From Phycisphaeraceae bacterium (GTDB taxonomy: Bacteria > Planctomycetota > Phycisphaerae > Phycisphaerales > UBA1924): 64,000 nucleotides of DNA. The translations under genes were made by a program, and so were the position numbers. This document shows, in pieces, positions 1-8,497 of the stretch (the first letter of the stretch is position 1; every line of letters starts with the position of its first letter). The notes beneath the pieces were generated by a model. That model searched no databases and was not told the DNA's origin. It was given only the letters and a program-made list of their open reading frames with translations. The stretch covers positions 930,001-994,000 of the forward strand of contig JAHBXC010000001.1 of assembly GCA_019636675.1 (NCBI GenBank), read 5' to 3'.

Positions 1-1
1 C

Positions 2-547
2 CTCCCCGTCGGCGCGCAGATCGTGTACGCCCGATTCAGGATCTGGGAGTCCCTCGTCAGGAACGCACAGCCAATCGAAAGACGCGTGGAGATTCTCGGC
101 GATCTGTTCCCGCTCGCGGACTCTGAGATGAAACTTTCCATGCTCCTCGACGCATGCACCTGGAATTGGTCGGAACATATCGAGGCGCATGTCCTCGAGG
201 CGCTTCTCGATCATTCAAACTCCTGTCGCGTGCGAGCAACTGCGGCGCAGGTTCTCAAAATCCACACCATGGGAAAGCACCTCGAATCCGCACTCGCGGC
301 AGCATGGGCGCTCAGGGGCGATGACTGCGCGATAACCATCGCCGGGAGCATCATCAATCCGGGCACGGGCTCCCCCCCGTATTACGACCCGCGCTTTGCC
401 GTGCTGCTTATCGATCAGTTTGATCGCGCGCAAAGGGCTGGCAACCCTGCCATCGCAATGACCGCTGGTCGCCGCCTCGCCGACTACCTCCGCTTCACCG
501 TCGTTCCCTCGGCCGACTTGCGACTCTCCGTCCGCTCCGACGCGTAG
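2..547 (+). CDS. Hypothetical helical protein, 5' end outside window
   Basis: The reading frame is open to the window edge, so the true start is probably upstream; a GTG at 23 is the first internal start candidate. The product is mostly amphipathic helix with repeated Leu/Ala-rich stretches that look like HEAT-type helical repeats, but I recognise no family. It ends at a TAG (545-547), and the same frame stays open and protein-like to 739. The TAG therefore probably interrupts an originally longer gene. Codon use here is less GC-biased at third positions than in the following paralogues. Confidence 0.5.
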   Translation, partial: LPVGAQIVYARFRIWESLVRNAQPIERRVEILGDLFPLADSEMKLSMLLDACTWNWSEHIEAHVLEALLDHSNSCRVRATAAQVLKIHTMGKHLESALAAAWALRGDDCAITIAGSIINPGTGSPPYYDPRFAVLLIDQFDRAQRAGNPAIAMTAGRRLADYLRFTVVPSADLRLSVRSDA

Positions 548-739
548 CGCGATCATGTCATCCACACCACGAAGACCTGGCTCGACGAGCACCGCGAACG
601 CCTCGAAGCCGACGCCGCCAAAGCCGCCGCGGGCGACAAACCCGAGCGCCTGCCCGCCCAGCCCGGCTGGAAGCACTACGACCACGACCACGCCGAACGA
701 ATCATGCGCGAGAACATCGAACGAACGAAACAGCGATGA
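548..739 (+). pseudogene. 3' remainder of the gene interrupted by in-frame TAG
   Basis: Immediately after the TAG the same frame encodes about 63 residues with natural composition: charged helices, Glu/Lys/Arg rich, with a His/Asp-rich patch near the end. Its TGA (737-739) overlaps the ATG (736) of the next gene as ATGA, the coupling expected at a true gene end. No good start lies inside the segment, so it looks like the severed C-terminus of the upstream gene rather than a separate gene. A sequencing error in the TAG cannot be excluded. Confidence 0.5.
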
Positions 740-1590
740 CCCGAGAGTTCGTCTCAATCCTGATGATGGTCATCGCCGACATCGGGTGCGCCGCCGCTCC
801 ATTGCCCGACTCGCCGAATGCAACGCGCGGGATCGTGATCGTCTCACTCCAACCCGACTGCATACCGAGCCCCGACCGCCCCGCCTTCGACCGTCTCGCC
901 ACGCTCCCGAACAGCGCGATCCCCGATCTCCTCGCACACGAAGACCCGATCCTCCGCGGCGTCGGGATCTTCCTCGCCGATCAGCGACAACTCCCCGAAC
1001 TCCTCCTCGGGGCGACCCACCTGATCGACGACGACCGCCCCACCGTCCCCGCCGCGATCTGCGGCCCAAACCCGTCGCAGTTCCACTCCCAGCCGATGAC
1101 CGTCCGCGAACGCTTCCTCGAAACCTGGCTCGCGTGGACCGGTGAAGGCATCAAGGATCACAACGATTTCGAGGCCCGCTTCGTCACCACCGGGTTCGAT
1201 CCGTGGTCGCGCCTTCACGCGTGGCGTCTGGCGATGCGCCGCGGCGCCAGCGAAACGCCGGAGAACGCAGCCGCCATCAAGGCGCGCATCGCGTCCCTCC
1301 CCGATGACGCCCGCTGGCTCGTCGCCGTCGCGTCGCGCGGCTCGGCGCAGGGCCAGCGCTTCTACACCGAGCAGGAAGTCCGCGAACTCGTGCTCTCCGT
1401 GGACGCGGCCACCCGGCAGGCCATCCTGAACGAGACGGCGCCCGTGCTCAGCGATGTCACCGAACGCGCCGGTGCGCACGAGACCTTCTACCACAAGCAG
1501 GCAAAGGCCATCCTTGAAGGCAAACCACTCCCCGAACCGACGATCCCGCCCGAGTTCGAGCGCTTCCGGCGCAACCTGAACCCGGATTGA
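736..1590 (+). CDS. Exported hypothetical protein, divergent member of tandem family
   Basis: A 284-residue protein with an N-terminal hydrophobic segment ending in IGCAAA near residue 18, which fits a signal peptide and possibly a lipobox. It shares the plan of the next three genes: an early conserved region with a GVGIFLAD motif about residue 75, a central Trp-rich region, and a C-terminal segment with a VDAATRQAIL motif. It is the most divergent copy. Start ATG overlaps the preceding stop. Function unknown; helical, probably periplasmic. Confidence 0.7.
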   Translation: MTREFVSILMMVIADIGCAAAPLPDSPNATRGIVIVSLQPDCIPSPDRPAFDRLATLPNSAIPDLLAHEDPILRGVGIFLADQRQLPELLLGATHLIDDDRPTVPAAICGPNPSQFHSQPMTVRERFLETWLAWTGEGIKDHNDFEARFVTTGFDPWSRLHAWRLAMRRGASETPENAAAIKARIASLPDDARWLVAVASRGSAQGQRFYTEQEVRELVLSVDAATRQAILNETAPVLSDVTERAGAHETFYHKQAKAILEGKPLPEPTIPPEFERFRRNLNPD

Positions 1591-1713
1591 TGGATGCCGC
1601 TCATGATTCACGCTTTGTTGTGCGTGGTTTCCAGCAGACACATCGCCGCGGCGGGTGAGAAACCCGAGCTGACGAAGAACCCATGAACCCAGCGCCGCGA
1701 ATCGACTGACGCG

Positions 1714-2571
1714 ATGAAACGACTGATCGTGCTCCATCTCGCCGCCGGTCTCTCGATCGCGCTGTCCCCGACGCCCTGCGCGGCGCCCTCCGCCGGGACT
1801 CAGTCCCGCGCCGAACCCGCCCGGCTCGCCAACGCGGTCACCGTTCTCCCCGTGTACGAAGACCGCGACTGCTTCACCCCCGAGCAACTCGCCGCCGTCG
1901 AGGCGCTCGACGCCATCCCCGACGAGCAGATCGAAACCCTCCTCACCTCGGACGACTCGTGGGTCGTCGGGATCGGGATTCATCTCGCCGATGTGCGCCT
2001 CAGGCCCGACATACTCCTGAAGCATTCAGAGCTTCTGAAAGACACCCGCCGCACCGTCCCGAACGGGATGTGCGCCGAGGGCTGGCGCTTCATCCAACCC
2101 CCCGACGACGCGTTCAGCACGCACCGCATGACCGTGAATCGCCGCTTCTCGCTCGCCGCCGAGGCCTGGTTCGGCGGCTACTTCAGGTCCGTCGCAGAGT
2201 TCAACGATTGTCTCTCCCCGGACGCCGACGCGTGGTCATACCTCAACCCCTGGCGAGAACTCCTCCGCCGCGCACGCCAGAACGCAGACCCCGAGCGCAT
2301 CGCCGACGCCAAACGCCGCGTCCTCGACGCCCCGCCCGCCCTGCGCTGGGCCATCCTCGCGCGAGAGGCCGCCTTCCCAGCCGACGAGAACCCCGTCTTC
2401 ACCCCGGACGACCTCCGCGACGCGATGCGCGCGCTCGACAACACCACCAAAGACGCCATCCTCCGAGGCGAGGCCCCCCTGCCCCCCGACGCCCTCTGGA
2501 ACCGCGATCAGGACCAACGCGCCGAATTCTCCGCGTGGCTCCACGACGCGGCCAGGGCGTGTCTGAGGTAA
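1714..2571 (+). CDS. Exported hypothetical protein, tandem family copy 2
   Basis: A 285-residue protein with a clear signal peptide (Met-Lys-Arg, hydrophobic core, CAAP near residues 23-26). The mature part begins with a DRDCFTPEQ motif, then a conserved AIPDEQIETLL segment and a GIHLADVRLRPDILLKH segment. A C-terminal segment includes a DDLRDAMRALD helix. Closest relative is the copy at 3482, with which it shares almost identical DNA over 2301-2483. No catalytic motif is recognised. Confidence 0.75.
   Translation: MKRLIVLHLAAGLSIALSPTPCAAPSAGTQSRAEPARLANAVTVLPVYEDRDCFTPEQLAAVEALDAIPDEQIETLLTSDDSWVVGIGIHLADVRLRPDILLKHSELLKDTRRTVPNGMCAEGWRFIQPPDDAFSTHRMTVNRRFSLAAEAWFGGYFRSVAEFNDCLSPDADAWSYLNPWRELLRRARQNADPERIADAKRRVLDAPPALRWAILAREAAFPADENPVFTPDDLRDAMRALDNTTKDAILRGEAPLPPDALWNRDQDQRAEFSAWLHDAARACLR
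2301..2483 (+). repeat. 183-bp near-identical segment shared with 4081-4263
   Basis: This stretch of copy 2 matches 4081-4263 of copy 4 with only a few mismatches, while the flanking parts of the same genes differ clearly. That patchy identity suggests recent gene conversion between tandem paralogues. Confidence 0.8.
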
Positions 2572-2601
2572 ACAACGGGTCCGCATCAAGGTCAGAATCA
2601 C

Positions 2602-3477
2602 ATGAGAGAAGCCACCGCATACCGCAGCCGGGTAAAGTGGATCGGTCTCCTGGGGGTGGCTCTCCATGGCGTCGGCGCCGCGACACACGCCTCTCCCGAC
2701 AATCCGCTTCAGTGGCAAGAGAAGAGTCTCGCCCGCGCCGTGATCGTCCTCCCGCCCTCACGCGGCATCGACGAGTGTTTCTCGACCGATCAGATCGATC
2801 CGATCCTCAAGCTCGACGCGATCCCCGACGACTCCATCGACGACCTTCTGTCGTCCGATGACCCGTGGGTGATCGGCGTCGGGCTCTACCTCGCCGACAC
2901 CCGGGGGAGGCCGGACATCCTGCTCCGGCACCCGCGCCTTCTCGACGATCGACGACATGGCCCGCCAGAGGGTCGCTGCTCGAACGACCCGGCAATCCAG
3001 CAGAAGGGCCAGGGCGTATCCAACGCGGCGCGCATGTCGATCCACTCGCGCTGCGCCGAGAGTTTCGTGACATGGTTCGGCGTCTACCCGAACACCTCGG
3101 AAGACTTCGCGCGATACTTCCCCACAGACGCCGACGCGTGGGCCCACCTCAGGCCTTGGCAGACCATGCTTTCCCGCGTCCGGCAGAGCGGGGATCCCGC
3201 GCTCCTCGCCGAGGCGAAAAGGCGGGTCCGCTCGGCGCCCGACTCCATCCAATGGGCCATCCTGGCGCGGGAGCAGCTCTACGCACAACGAGAGAAACCC
3301 CTGTTCTCCCCGCGCGAACTCCGCGACGCCATGCGCTCCCTCGACGCCGCGACACGCGACGCGGCCGATCGCAACGAAGCGCCCCTCCCGCCCGACATCC
3401 TCTGGAATCGAGATCCACTGGAACGCACATCGCATTCGGAATCACTCTACGACGCCGCCAAACTTCTACTCAGGTAA
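2602..3477 (+). CDS. Exported hypothetical protein, tandem family copy 3
   Basis: A 291-residue member of the same family, with an N-terminal hydrophobic segment (about residues 13-30) as export signal. It keeps the family order: a Cys-containing DECFSTDQ-like motif, AIPDDSIDDLLSSDD, GLYLADTRGRPDILLRH, a central Trp/Tyr-rich part, and a C-terminal ELRDAMRSLD helix. It is more divergent than copies 2 and 4 and lacks their near-identical C-terminal DNA block. Follows copy 2 by 30 bp and precedes copy 4 by 4 bp, so probably cotranscribed. Confidence 0.72.
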   Translation: MREATAYRSRVKWIGLLGVALHGVGAATHASPDNPLQWQEKSLARAVIVLPPSRGIDECFSTDQIDPILKLDAIPDDSIDDLLSSDDPWVIGVGLYLADTRGRPDILLRHPRLLDDRRHGPPEGRCSNDPAIQQKGQGVSNAARMSIHSRCAESFVTWFGVYPNTSEDFARYFPTDADAWAHLRPWQTMLSRVRQSGDPALLAEAKRRVRSAPDSIQWAILAREQLYAQREKPLFSPRELRDAMRSLDAATRDAADRNEAPLPPDILWNRDPLERTSHSESLYDAAKLLLR

Positions 3478-3481
3478 CGCC

Positions 3482-4351
3482 ATGCCTCTCGCTCACCTCC
3501 TTGCGCTCGGGATCACCCTGGCTCACTCCTCCGGCGTCGGCGCCCCCGACCAGCGAACGCCCCTTCGTGACGACGTTATCGCCGCCAGTCGCGCAGCGCA
3601 GGCGACGGCCCGCGCGGTCGCCGTTCTCCCCATGTACGCCGACCGCGACTGCTTCACCCCCGAGCAGCTCGCCGCCGTCGAGGCGCTCAACGCGATCCCC
3701 GACGAACAGATCGAAACCCTGCTCGCCTCGGACGACCCGTGGGTCGTCGGGGTGGGGATCTATCTCGCCGATGTGCGCCTGAGGCCGGACATACTCCTCA
3801 AGCATCCCGCGCTGCTCGATGACCGCCGCCCAACCGTACCCGACGGCACATGCCCCGGCGGCTGGCAGAACGACGGCGTCGGCTCGGGCAAGTTCAGCGC
3901 GCACCGGATGTCGCTGCACCGCCGATCCAGCGAAGCGATCCACACCTGGTTCCGAATGTTGCCGAACACAACCGCCGACTTCCACGCGTTCTTTCCGGAG
4001 AATGCCGACGCCTGGACCTATCTCGAACCGTGGCAGGCCCTGCTGTCACGCGCACGCCAGAGCGCAGACCCCCAGCGTCTCGCCGACGCCAAACGCCGCG
4101 TCCTCGACGCCCCGCCCGCCCTGCGCTGGGCCATCCTCGCGCGAGAGGCCGCCTTCCCGCCCGACGAGAACCCCGTCTTCACCCCGGACGACCTCCGCGA
4201 CGCGATGCGCGCGCTCGACAACACCACCAAAGACGCCATCCTCCGAGGCGAGGCACCCCTGCCCGACGATATCAGGTGGCAACGCGAGACCGACGAGATT
4301 TCCCGCTTCTCGCGCGCGATGCACGAAGCAGCCATCGCGCTCCTGCGATGA
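3482..4351 (+). CDS. Exported hypothetical protein, tandem family copy 4
   Basis: A 289-residue protein with a short N-terminal hydrophobic segment, then the family motifs DRDCFTPEQ, AIPDEQIETLL, GIYLADVRLRPDILLKH and DDLRDAMRALD. It is nearest to copy 2. Start ATG lies 4 bp after the stop of copy 3. The single Cys in the DRDCF motif is shared with copy 2 and, at equivalent position, copy 3. Function unknown. Confidence 0.75.
   Translation: MPLAHLLALGITLAHSSGVGAPDQRTPLRDDVIAASRAAQATARAVAVLPMYADRDCFTPEQLAAVEALNAIPDEQIETLLASDDPWVVGVGIYLADVRLRPDILLKHPALLDDRRPTVPDGTCPGGWQNDGVGSGKFSAHRMSLHRRSSEAIHTWFRMLPNTTADFHAFFPENADAWTYLEPWQALLSRARQSADPQRLADAKRRVLDAPPALRWAILAREAAFPPDENPVFTPDDLRDAMRALDNTTKDAILRGEAPLPDDIRWQRETDEISRFSRAMHEAAIALLR
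4081..4263 (+). repeat. Partner of the near-identical segment at 2301-2483
   Basis: See 2301-2483. The offset between the two copies is constant at 1780 bp. Confidence 0.8.
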
Positions 4352-4366
4352 CGGCCCCGGTCTCTC

Positions 4367-5947
4367 TCACAACTTCTCCGTCGCCAGCGACGCGAGGTCG
4401 CTCCGCTCGCTCTTCGCCAGCGTGATGTGGCCGACCACGCCCACGCCCTTCATCCGCTCGACGGCGTAACTCAGGCCGTTGCTGCTCGCGTCCAGGTACG
4501 GGTTGTCGATCTGCATGATGTCGCCCGTCAGGATCAGGCGCGTCCCCTCGCCCACGCGCGAGATGATCGTCTTCACCTCGTGCGGCGTCAGGTTCTGCGC
4601 CTCATCCACAATCATGAACTGGTGCGGGATCGAACGCCCTCGGATATAGGTCAGGGGCTCGAGCACAAGGCGCCCGTCGGCGATCAGTTTCTTGATGCGC
4701 ATGTCCGCCGAGAAACTCTCGGGCAGCTGCATGTGCGAGCCGCGCGTGCTCAGCAGGTACTCGAGGTTGTCGAAGATCGGCTGCATCCACGCGAAGAGTT
4801 TCTCGTCCTTGTCGCCCGGCAGATAGCCGATATCGCGCCCCATGGGCATGATCGGGCGCGCCACGAGCAGACGCTCGTACCGCTCTTCCTGAAAGACCTT
4901 GGTCATGCCGGCGGCCAGCGCGAGCAGCGTCTTGCCGGTGCCGGCGGTGCCCAGCAGCGTGATGAGTTTGATGTCGTCGTCGAGAAGCAGATCGAGCGCC
5001 ATCGTCTGCTGCACGTTGCGCGCCATGATGCCGAACACCGGCTTGCGCGGCGCCGACACGGGCACGATGTGCTCGGTGTCCGCCAGGCGCCTGCCCAGCC
5101 CGGTGTGCGTCTCGTCCTCGGTGGCCTTGAGGATCACGAACTGGTTGCTCGCCAGCCGGTCCTTCCACGAGGGGTCGTCGTCCTTCTCGTCGGGGTCTGC
5201 GAACGCGAACGCGTCGGAGTCCTCGTCGATGGTGGCGACGCCCTCGAGCTTCTTGATGGGCAGCATCCGCTCGCGATAGAGCTCGTCGATGATGTCCGCC
5301 GGGGCGCTGAGGGCGACATACCCGGTGTAGAGCCGGTCGGCGTCGACCTTCTGGTTCTCGAAGTCCTCGGCGTCGATGCCCAGCGCGTCGGCCTTGATGC
5401 GCGCGTTGATGTCCTTGCTCACGAACACCGGGCGCTCGCCCCTCTCCTTGAGGGCGTACGCGACGCTGATGATGCGGTTGTCGGGCGATTCGATCCGCAG
5501 GGGCGCCGGTCGCTCGAGGGGCGCCGTGTCGATGCGCACCACGCCGGTCTCGCCCGAGGAGGGATAGACCTCGGCCCACGCGACGCCCTTGGTCAGGTGC
5601 CCGCTCTCGCGCAGCTTGTCGAGGTGCCGGATGCACTGGCGCGCGTTGCGCCCCAGATCGTTGTTCTCGCCCTTGAAGTTGTCGAGCTCCTCGAGCACCG
5701 CGAAGGGGATGACGACCGTGTTCTCCTGGAACACGAAGAGCGCGTTGGGGTTGTGCAGGAGCACGTTGGTGTCGAGCACGTAGGTCTTCACACCCGTGGC
5801 GCCGGAGCCCCCGGCCGTGGATTTGCGCAGCAGCTCGCGCCTGGTGCGCTCTCGCCCGGGGCCTTTCCCCCGATCCCCTCCGGTGTTCTGCACGCCGTCC
5901 TCCGTGGTGGTGCGATCGGACCCTTTGCCGTTGGAACGCTTCGCCAT
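4367..5947 (-). CDS. phoH: PIN domain - PhoH ATPase fusion
   Basis: A 526-residue protein of the PhoH2 type: an N-terminal PIN ribonuclease domain joined to a PhoH P-loop ATPase/helicase domain. The PIN domain shows the acidic motif YVLDTNVLLHNP and a downstream VLEELDNFK motif. The PhoH half has Walker A GTAGTGKTLL and a Walker B-like MIVDEAQN. The family unwinds and cleaves RNA. The ATG at 5947 is chosen because it starts a short basic linker before the PIN domain; the frame continues upstream without protein-like composition, antisense to the Nif3 gene. The convergent copy 4 gene ends 15 bp away. Confidence 0.93.
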   Translation of the reverse strand: MAKRSNGKGSDRTTTEDGVQNTGGDRGKGPGRERTRRELLRKSTAGGSGATGVKTYVLDTNVLLHNPNALFVFQENTVVIPFAVLEELDNFKGENNDLGRNARQCIRHLDKLRESGHLTKGVAWAEVYPSSGETGVVRIDTAPLERPAPLRIESPDNRIISVAYALKERGERPVFVSKDINARIKADALGIDAEDFENQKVDADRLYTGYVALSAPADIIDELYRERMLPIKKLEGVATIDEDSDAFAFADPDEKDDDPSWKDRLASNQFVILKATEDETHTGLGRRLADTEHIVPVSAPRKPVFGIMARNVQQTMALDLLLDDDIKLITLLGTAGTGKTLLALAAGMTKVFQEERYERLLVARPIMPMGRDIGYLPGDKDEKLFAWMQPIFDNLEYLLSTRGSHMQLPESFSADMRIKKLIADGRLVLEPLTYIRGRSIPHQFMIVDEAQNLTPHEVKTIISRVGEGTRLILTGDIMQIDNPYLDASSNGLSYAVERMKGVGVVGHITLAKSERSDLASLATEKL

Positions 5948-6028
5948 ACGGGGGCAGTCTACAGCAGTCCGTCGCCCGTGTTTCGCGTCCGGGCCCCGCG
6001 ACGCTAAAGTCCCGTGAAGGAGACTCGG

Positions 6029-7156
6029 ATGAAGGTCGGCGATCTCACCTCGGCGCTCGACGCGATCGCGCCCCCGGCGCTCGCGGAACCATGGGACAAC
6101 GTGGGCCTGCTGGTCGGCGACCCCGACCGCGACCTCGAGGGCCCAACCCTCCTCACGATCGACCTGACGCCCTCGGTCCTCGCCGAGGCACTCTCGATCG
6201 AAGCGGGCGCGATCGTCGCCTATCACCCGCCCCTCTTCCACCCGATCAAGCGCATCACCCCCGAGAACACGCGTGGGCGCACCCTCCTGCGTTGCCTCGA
6301 AGCGGGGATCGCCATCCACTCGCCCCACACCGCCCTCGACGCCGTCGACGGCGGCGTGACCGACTGGCTCGCCGACGCTGTCGCGTCCACCGGCGACCGG
6401 CGCGCCCTCGTCCCGGCGATGAACAAGGACGGCGCCCAGACCCACAAGTTCGTCACCTTCGTCCCGCGCGACGCCGTCGAACGCGTGCGCATGGCCCTTG
6501 CCAGCGCCGGCGCAGGGCGCATCGGCGAGTACGACCTGTGCTCGTTCGAGTCCGAGGGAACCGGCACCTTTCAGGGCAGCGAGAACAGCAACCCAAGCGT
6601 CGGCGCACGAGGCCAGCTCGAGCGCGTCGCCGAGGTCCGGCTCGAGATGGTCTGCGCCGGGCGCGCCATCCCCCTGCTCGTCGAGACCCTGCGCGCGTTC
6701 CACCCCTACGAGGAACCGGCGTACGACGCGTACGAACTCGCCGGTCGCCCCGACCGGCGCGTCGGCGCGGGCCGGCGCATCACCCTCGACCAGTCGCGCA
6801 CCTCCGAGGAAATCGCCCACAGCGTGCGCGACTACCTCGGAGTCGCGAGCGTGCGCCTGGCCGAAGCGCCCGTCGTCGCCGGCGAGCGTGTCTCACGCGT
6901 CGGCGTCTGCCCCGGCTCCGGCGCCGAACTGGTCGACGCCGCGATCGCCGAAGGATGCCAGCTCTTCATCACGGGCGAGATGAAGCACCACGAACTGCTC
7001 GCCACCCTCTCCCGAGGGTGCTCGGTCATCCTCGCGGGGCACACCAACACCGAGCGCGGCTACCTGCCACGACTCGCTTCGCTCCTCAAGGAACGCCTCC
7101 CGGGCGTCGACGCGCGCGTCAGCAAGGCCGACACCCTCGTCTGGCGACCCGTCTGA
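6029..7156 (+). CDS. Nif3-like dinuclear metal protein (DUF34/YbgI family)
   Basis: A 375-residue Nif3 family protein. Visible motifs are the N-terminal EPWDNVGLLVG, metal-ligand regions AYHPPLFHP and SPHTALDAVDGG, and the C-terminal ITGEMKHHE with AGHTNTERG. It has the ~110-residue insertion (PII-like domain) between the halves that is common in longer bacterial forms. The family binds two metal ions; the often-used name GTP cyclohydrolase 1 type 2 homologue is not a proven activity. ATG 6029 follows a GAAGGAGA ribosome site; an earlier GTG at 6014 is less likely. Confidence 0.9.
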   Translation: MKVGDLTSALDAIAPPALAEPWDNVGLLVGDPDRDLEGPTLLTIDLTPSVLAEALSIEAGAIVAYHPPLFHPIKRITPENTRGRTLLRCLEAGIAIHSPHTALDAVDGGVTDWLADAVASTGDRRALVPAMNKDGAQTHKFVTFVPRDAVERVRMALASAGAGRIGEYDLCSFESEGTGTFQGSENSNPSVGARGQLERVAEVRLEMVCAGRAIPLLVETLRAFHPYEEPAYDAYELAGRPDRRVGAGRRITLDQSRTSEEIAHSVRDYLGVASVRLAEAPVVAGERVSRVGVCPGSGAELVDAAIAEGCQLFITGEMKHHELLATLSRGCSVILAGHTNTERGYLPRLASLLKERLPGVDARVSKADTLVWRPV

Positions 7157-7160
7157 TCGC

Positions 7161-8315
7161 TCAGCCCAGCACGCCCCGGCGCTGCTCGAACATCTTCTCG
7201 AGCCGCTCCCGGATCGGCTCCTGCGCCTCCAGCCCCGTCGCGCACGCGACGAGCAGGTCCACGAGGTTCAGGTAGTCGTTCACGCTGATCCGCTCGGGCT
7301 GGATCTCCGCCTTGCCCACCTCGCCTCGCTCGACCTCGTCGAGGTTGCCCATGTTGTGGTAGTTCCCCAGGGGCAGGCACACGCAGGTCGCGTCGTAGCC
7401 GTACGCGCAATAGCAGGTCGCCTCGCACGCGCCGCCGGGCATCAGCTTGCGCTGCCAGCGGAAGGAACGCTCACGCAGCGCGTGCTCCTTGGCGAGGCGT
7501 TCGCAGACCTTCGCCACCGCCGCCGTCAGCGAGGGGCTGAAGGTGCTCATGCGATCGCCCACGCGCACGATGGGCCCGCCCCCGATAGGCGAGTCGTGCG
7601 CGAAACTCCGAGAGTTCTCCAGCGCGAGCAGTTTCGCGCTCGCGGGGATAAACCCGTCGCGGCACGCGCCGATCGCGCCCACGAACCCCGTCTCCTCAGC
7701 ACGCGTCAGCAGCAGCCCGAAGGGGATGTCTCGCGGCGATTCGTCCATCGCGCACAGCGCCGCCGCCACCGCCGCCAGGTCGTCGCACGCCGGCGCGTGC
7801 ACCATCCCGCGCTCGTCGATGCTCGCAGGAGGCAGATCCCACACGCAGACATCGCCCACGCCAACGGTTGCGCCGGCGTCGTCGAGTCTCGCCACGCAGT
7901 CGCGATGCGCCGTGGTCTCGCTCGCCGGCTCCGCCTTCTCGACCGTCGCGCGCACAACGCCGCCCGCGGCATGGATCGCGACGCGAGGGCGCTTGTCGAA
8001 ATATTCCTGCTTCACCCCGCCGCGAAAGGACAGCGCGACCGTCCCGCGCTCGAGCCCCCCGCCCTCGACGCGCTCGACGACGAAGGCCGGGTGATCGAGG
8101 TGCCCGGTCATCAGCACGCTGGGCGTGGCGCGGATGTCGATGGCCTTCGGGTACAGCAACATGTTCCCGTGCGCGTCGTGATCGGCCGCCAGCCAGGGAC
8201 GCTCGCCGATCCAGCGGTCGATGAACGCGATCACGCGGTCCTCTTTCCCTGTCGCCGTCGGAATCGAGGCGAGGTCGAGGAGTGTCTGCAACCGGGCGGC
8301 GGTGGGCTCTGACAT
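7161..8315 (-). CDS. M42-like metallo-aminopeptidase
   Basis: A 384-residue zinc/cobalt peptidase of the M42/M28 (clan MH) type. Metal and catalytic motifs are visible: MTGHLDHPAF (first His and Asp), PACDDLAAV (bridging Asp), TRAEETGFVGA (catalytic Glu-Glu), and a late GNYHNMGN His region. It probably trims peptides in the cytosol. Start ATG 8315 is followed directly by a protein-like helix; upstream the frame runs into a low-complexity repeat that is not coding. It converges on Nif3 with a 4-bp gap. Confidence 0.85.
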   Translation of the reverse strand: MSEPTAARLQTLLDLASIPTATGKEDRVIAFIDRWIGERPWLAADHDAHGNMLLYPKAIDIRATPSVLMTGHLDHPAFVVERVEGGGLERGTVALSFRGGVKQEYFDKRPRVAIHAAGGVVRATVEKAEPASETTAHRDCVARLDDAGATVGVGDVCVWDLPPASIDERGMVHAPACDDLAAVAAALCAMDESPRDIPFGLLLTRAEETGFVGAIGACRDGFIPASAKLLALENSRSFAHDSPIGGGPIVRVGDRMSTFSPSLTAAVAKVCERLAKEHALRERSFRWQRKLMPGGACEATCYCAYGYDATCVCLPLGNYHNMGNLDEVERGEVGKAEIQPERISVNDYLNLVDLLVACATGLEAQEPIRERLEKMFEQRRGVLG

Positions 8316-8336
8316 GCCCCATTGAAGGCGAGGAGA

Positions 8337-8360
8337 AGGCACGAGGCACGGGGCAAGAGG
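8337..8360. repeat. GGCACGAGGCACGGGG-type simple repeat
   Basis: Intergenic simple repeat built on GGCACGA/GGCACGG units, followed by GGGAGCA repeats to about 8395. The same sequence family occurs in prophage sequence at 38926-38963 and 37990-38025. Confidence 0.6.
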
Positions 8361-8410
8361 AGGGAGCAGGGAGCAGGGAAGAGGGAGCAGGAAGAACGAG
8401 AACCTCTTCC

Positions 8411-8452
8411 CCATTGCCCATTGCCCATTGCCCATTGCCGATTGCCGATTGC
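8411..8452. repeat. Heptamer array (CCATTGC)4(CGATTGC)2
   Basis: Six perfect head-to-tail 7-mers between the divergent peptidase and ribB genes: four CCATTGC then two CGATTGC. The same ordered array, in the other orientation, lies in a prophage gene at 58812-58832. It resembles in design the heptanucleotide STRR repeats of cyanobacteria. Confidence 0.9.
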
Positions 8453-8497
8453 CCCCGCGTGCCTCGTCCCTCGTGCCCTCTCCCTACACTCCCCCCC

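Noticed and set aside
4427..6007. Long plus-strand open frame opposite the PhoH gene
   Set aside because: Antisense shadow: the minus strand encodes complete PIN and PhoH motifs, and this frame is His/Asp/Arg/Val-rich without structure.
8411..8452. CRISPR array
   Set aside because: Head-to-tail 7-mers without spacers; a simple repeat.
8316..8497. N-terminal extensions of the peptidase and RibB frames
   Set aside because: Both open frames run into simple repeats; the family domains begin at 8315 (minus) and 8498 (plus).
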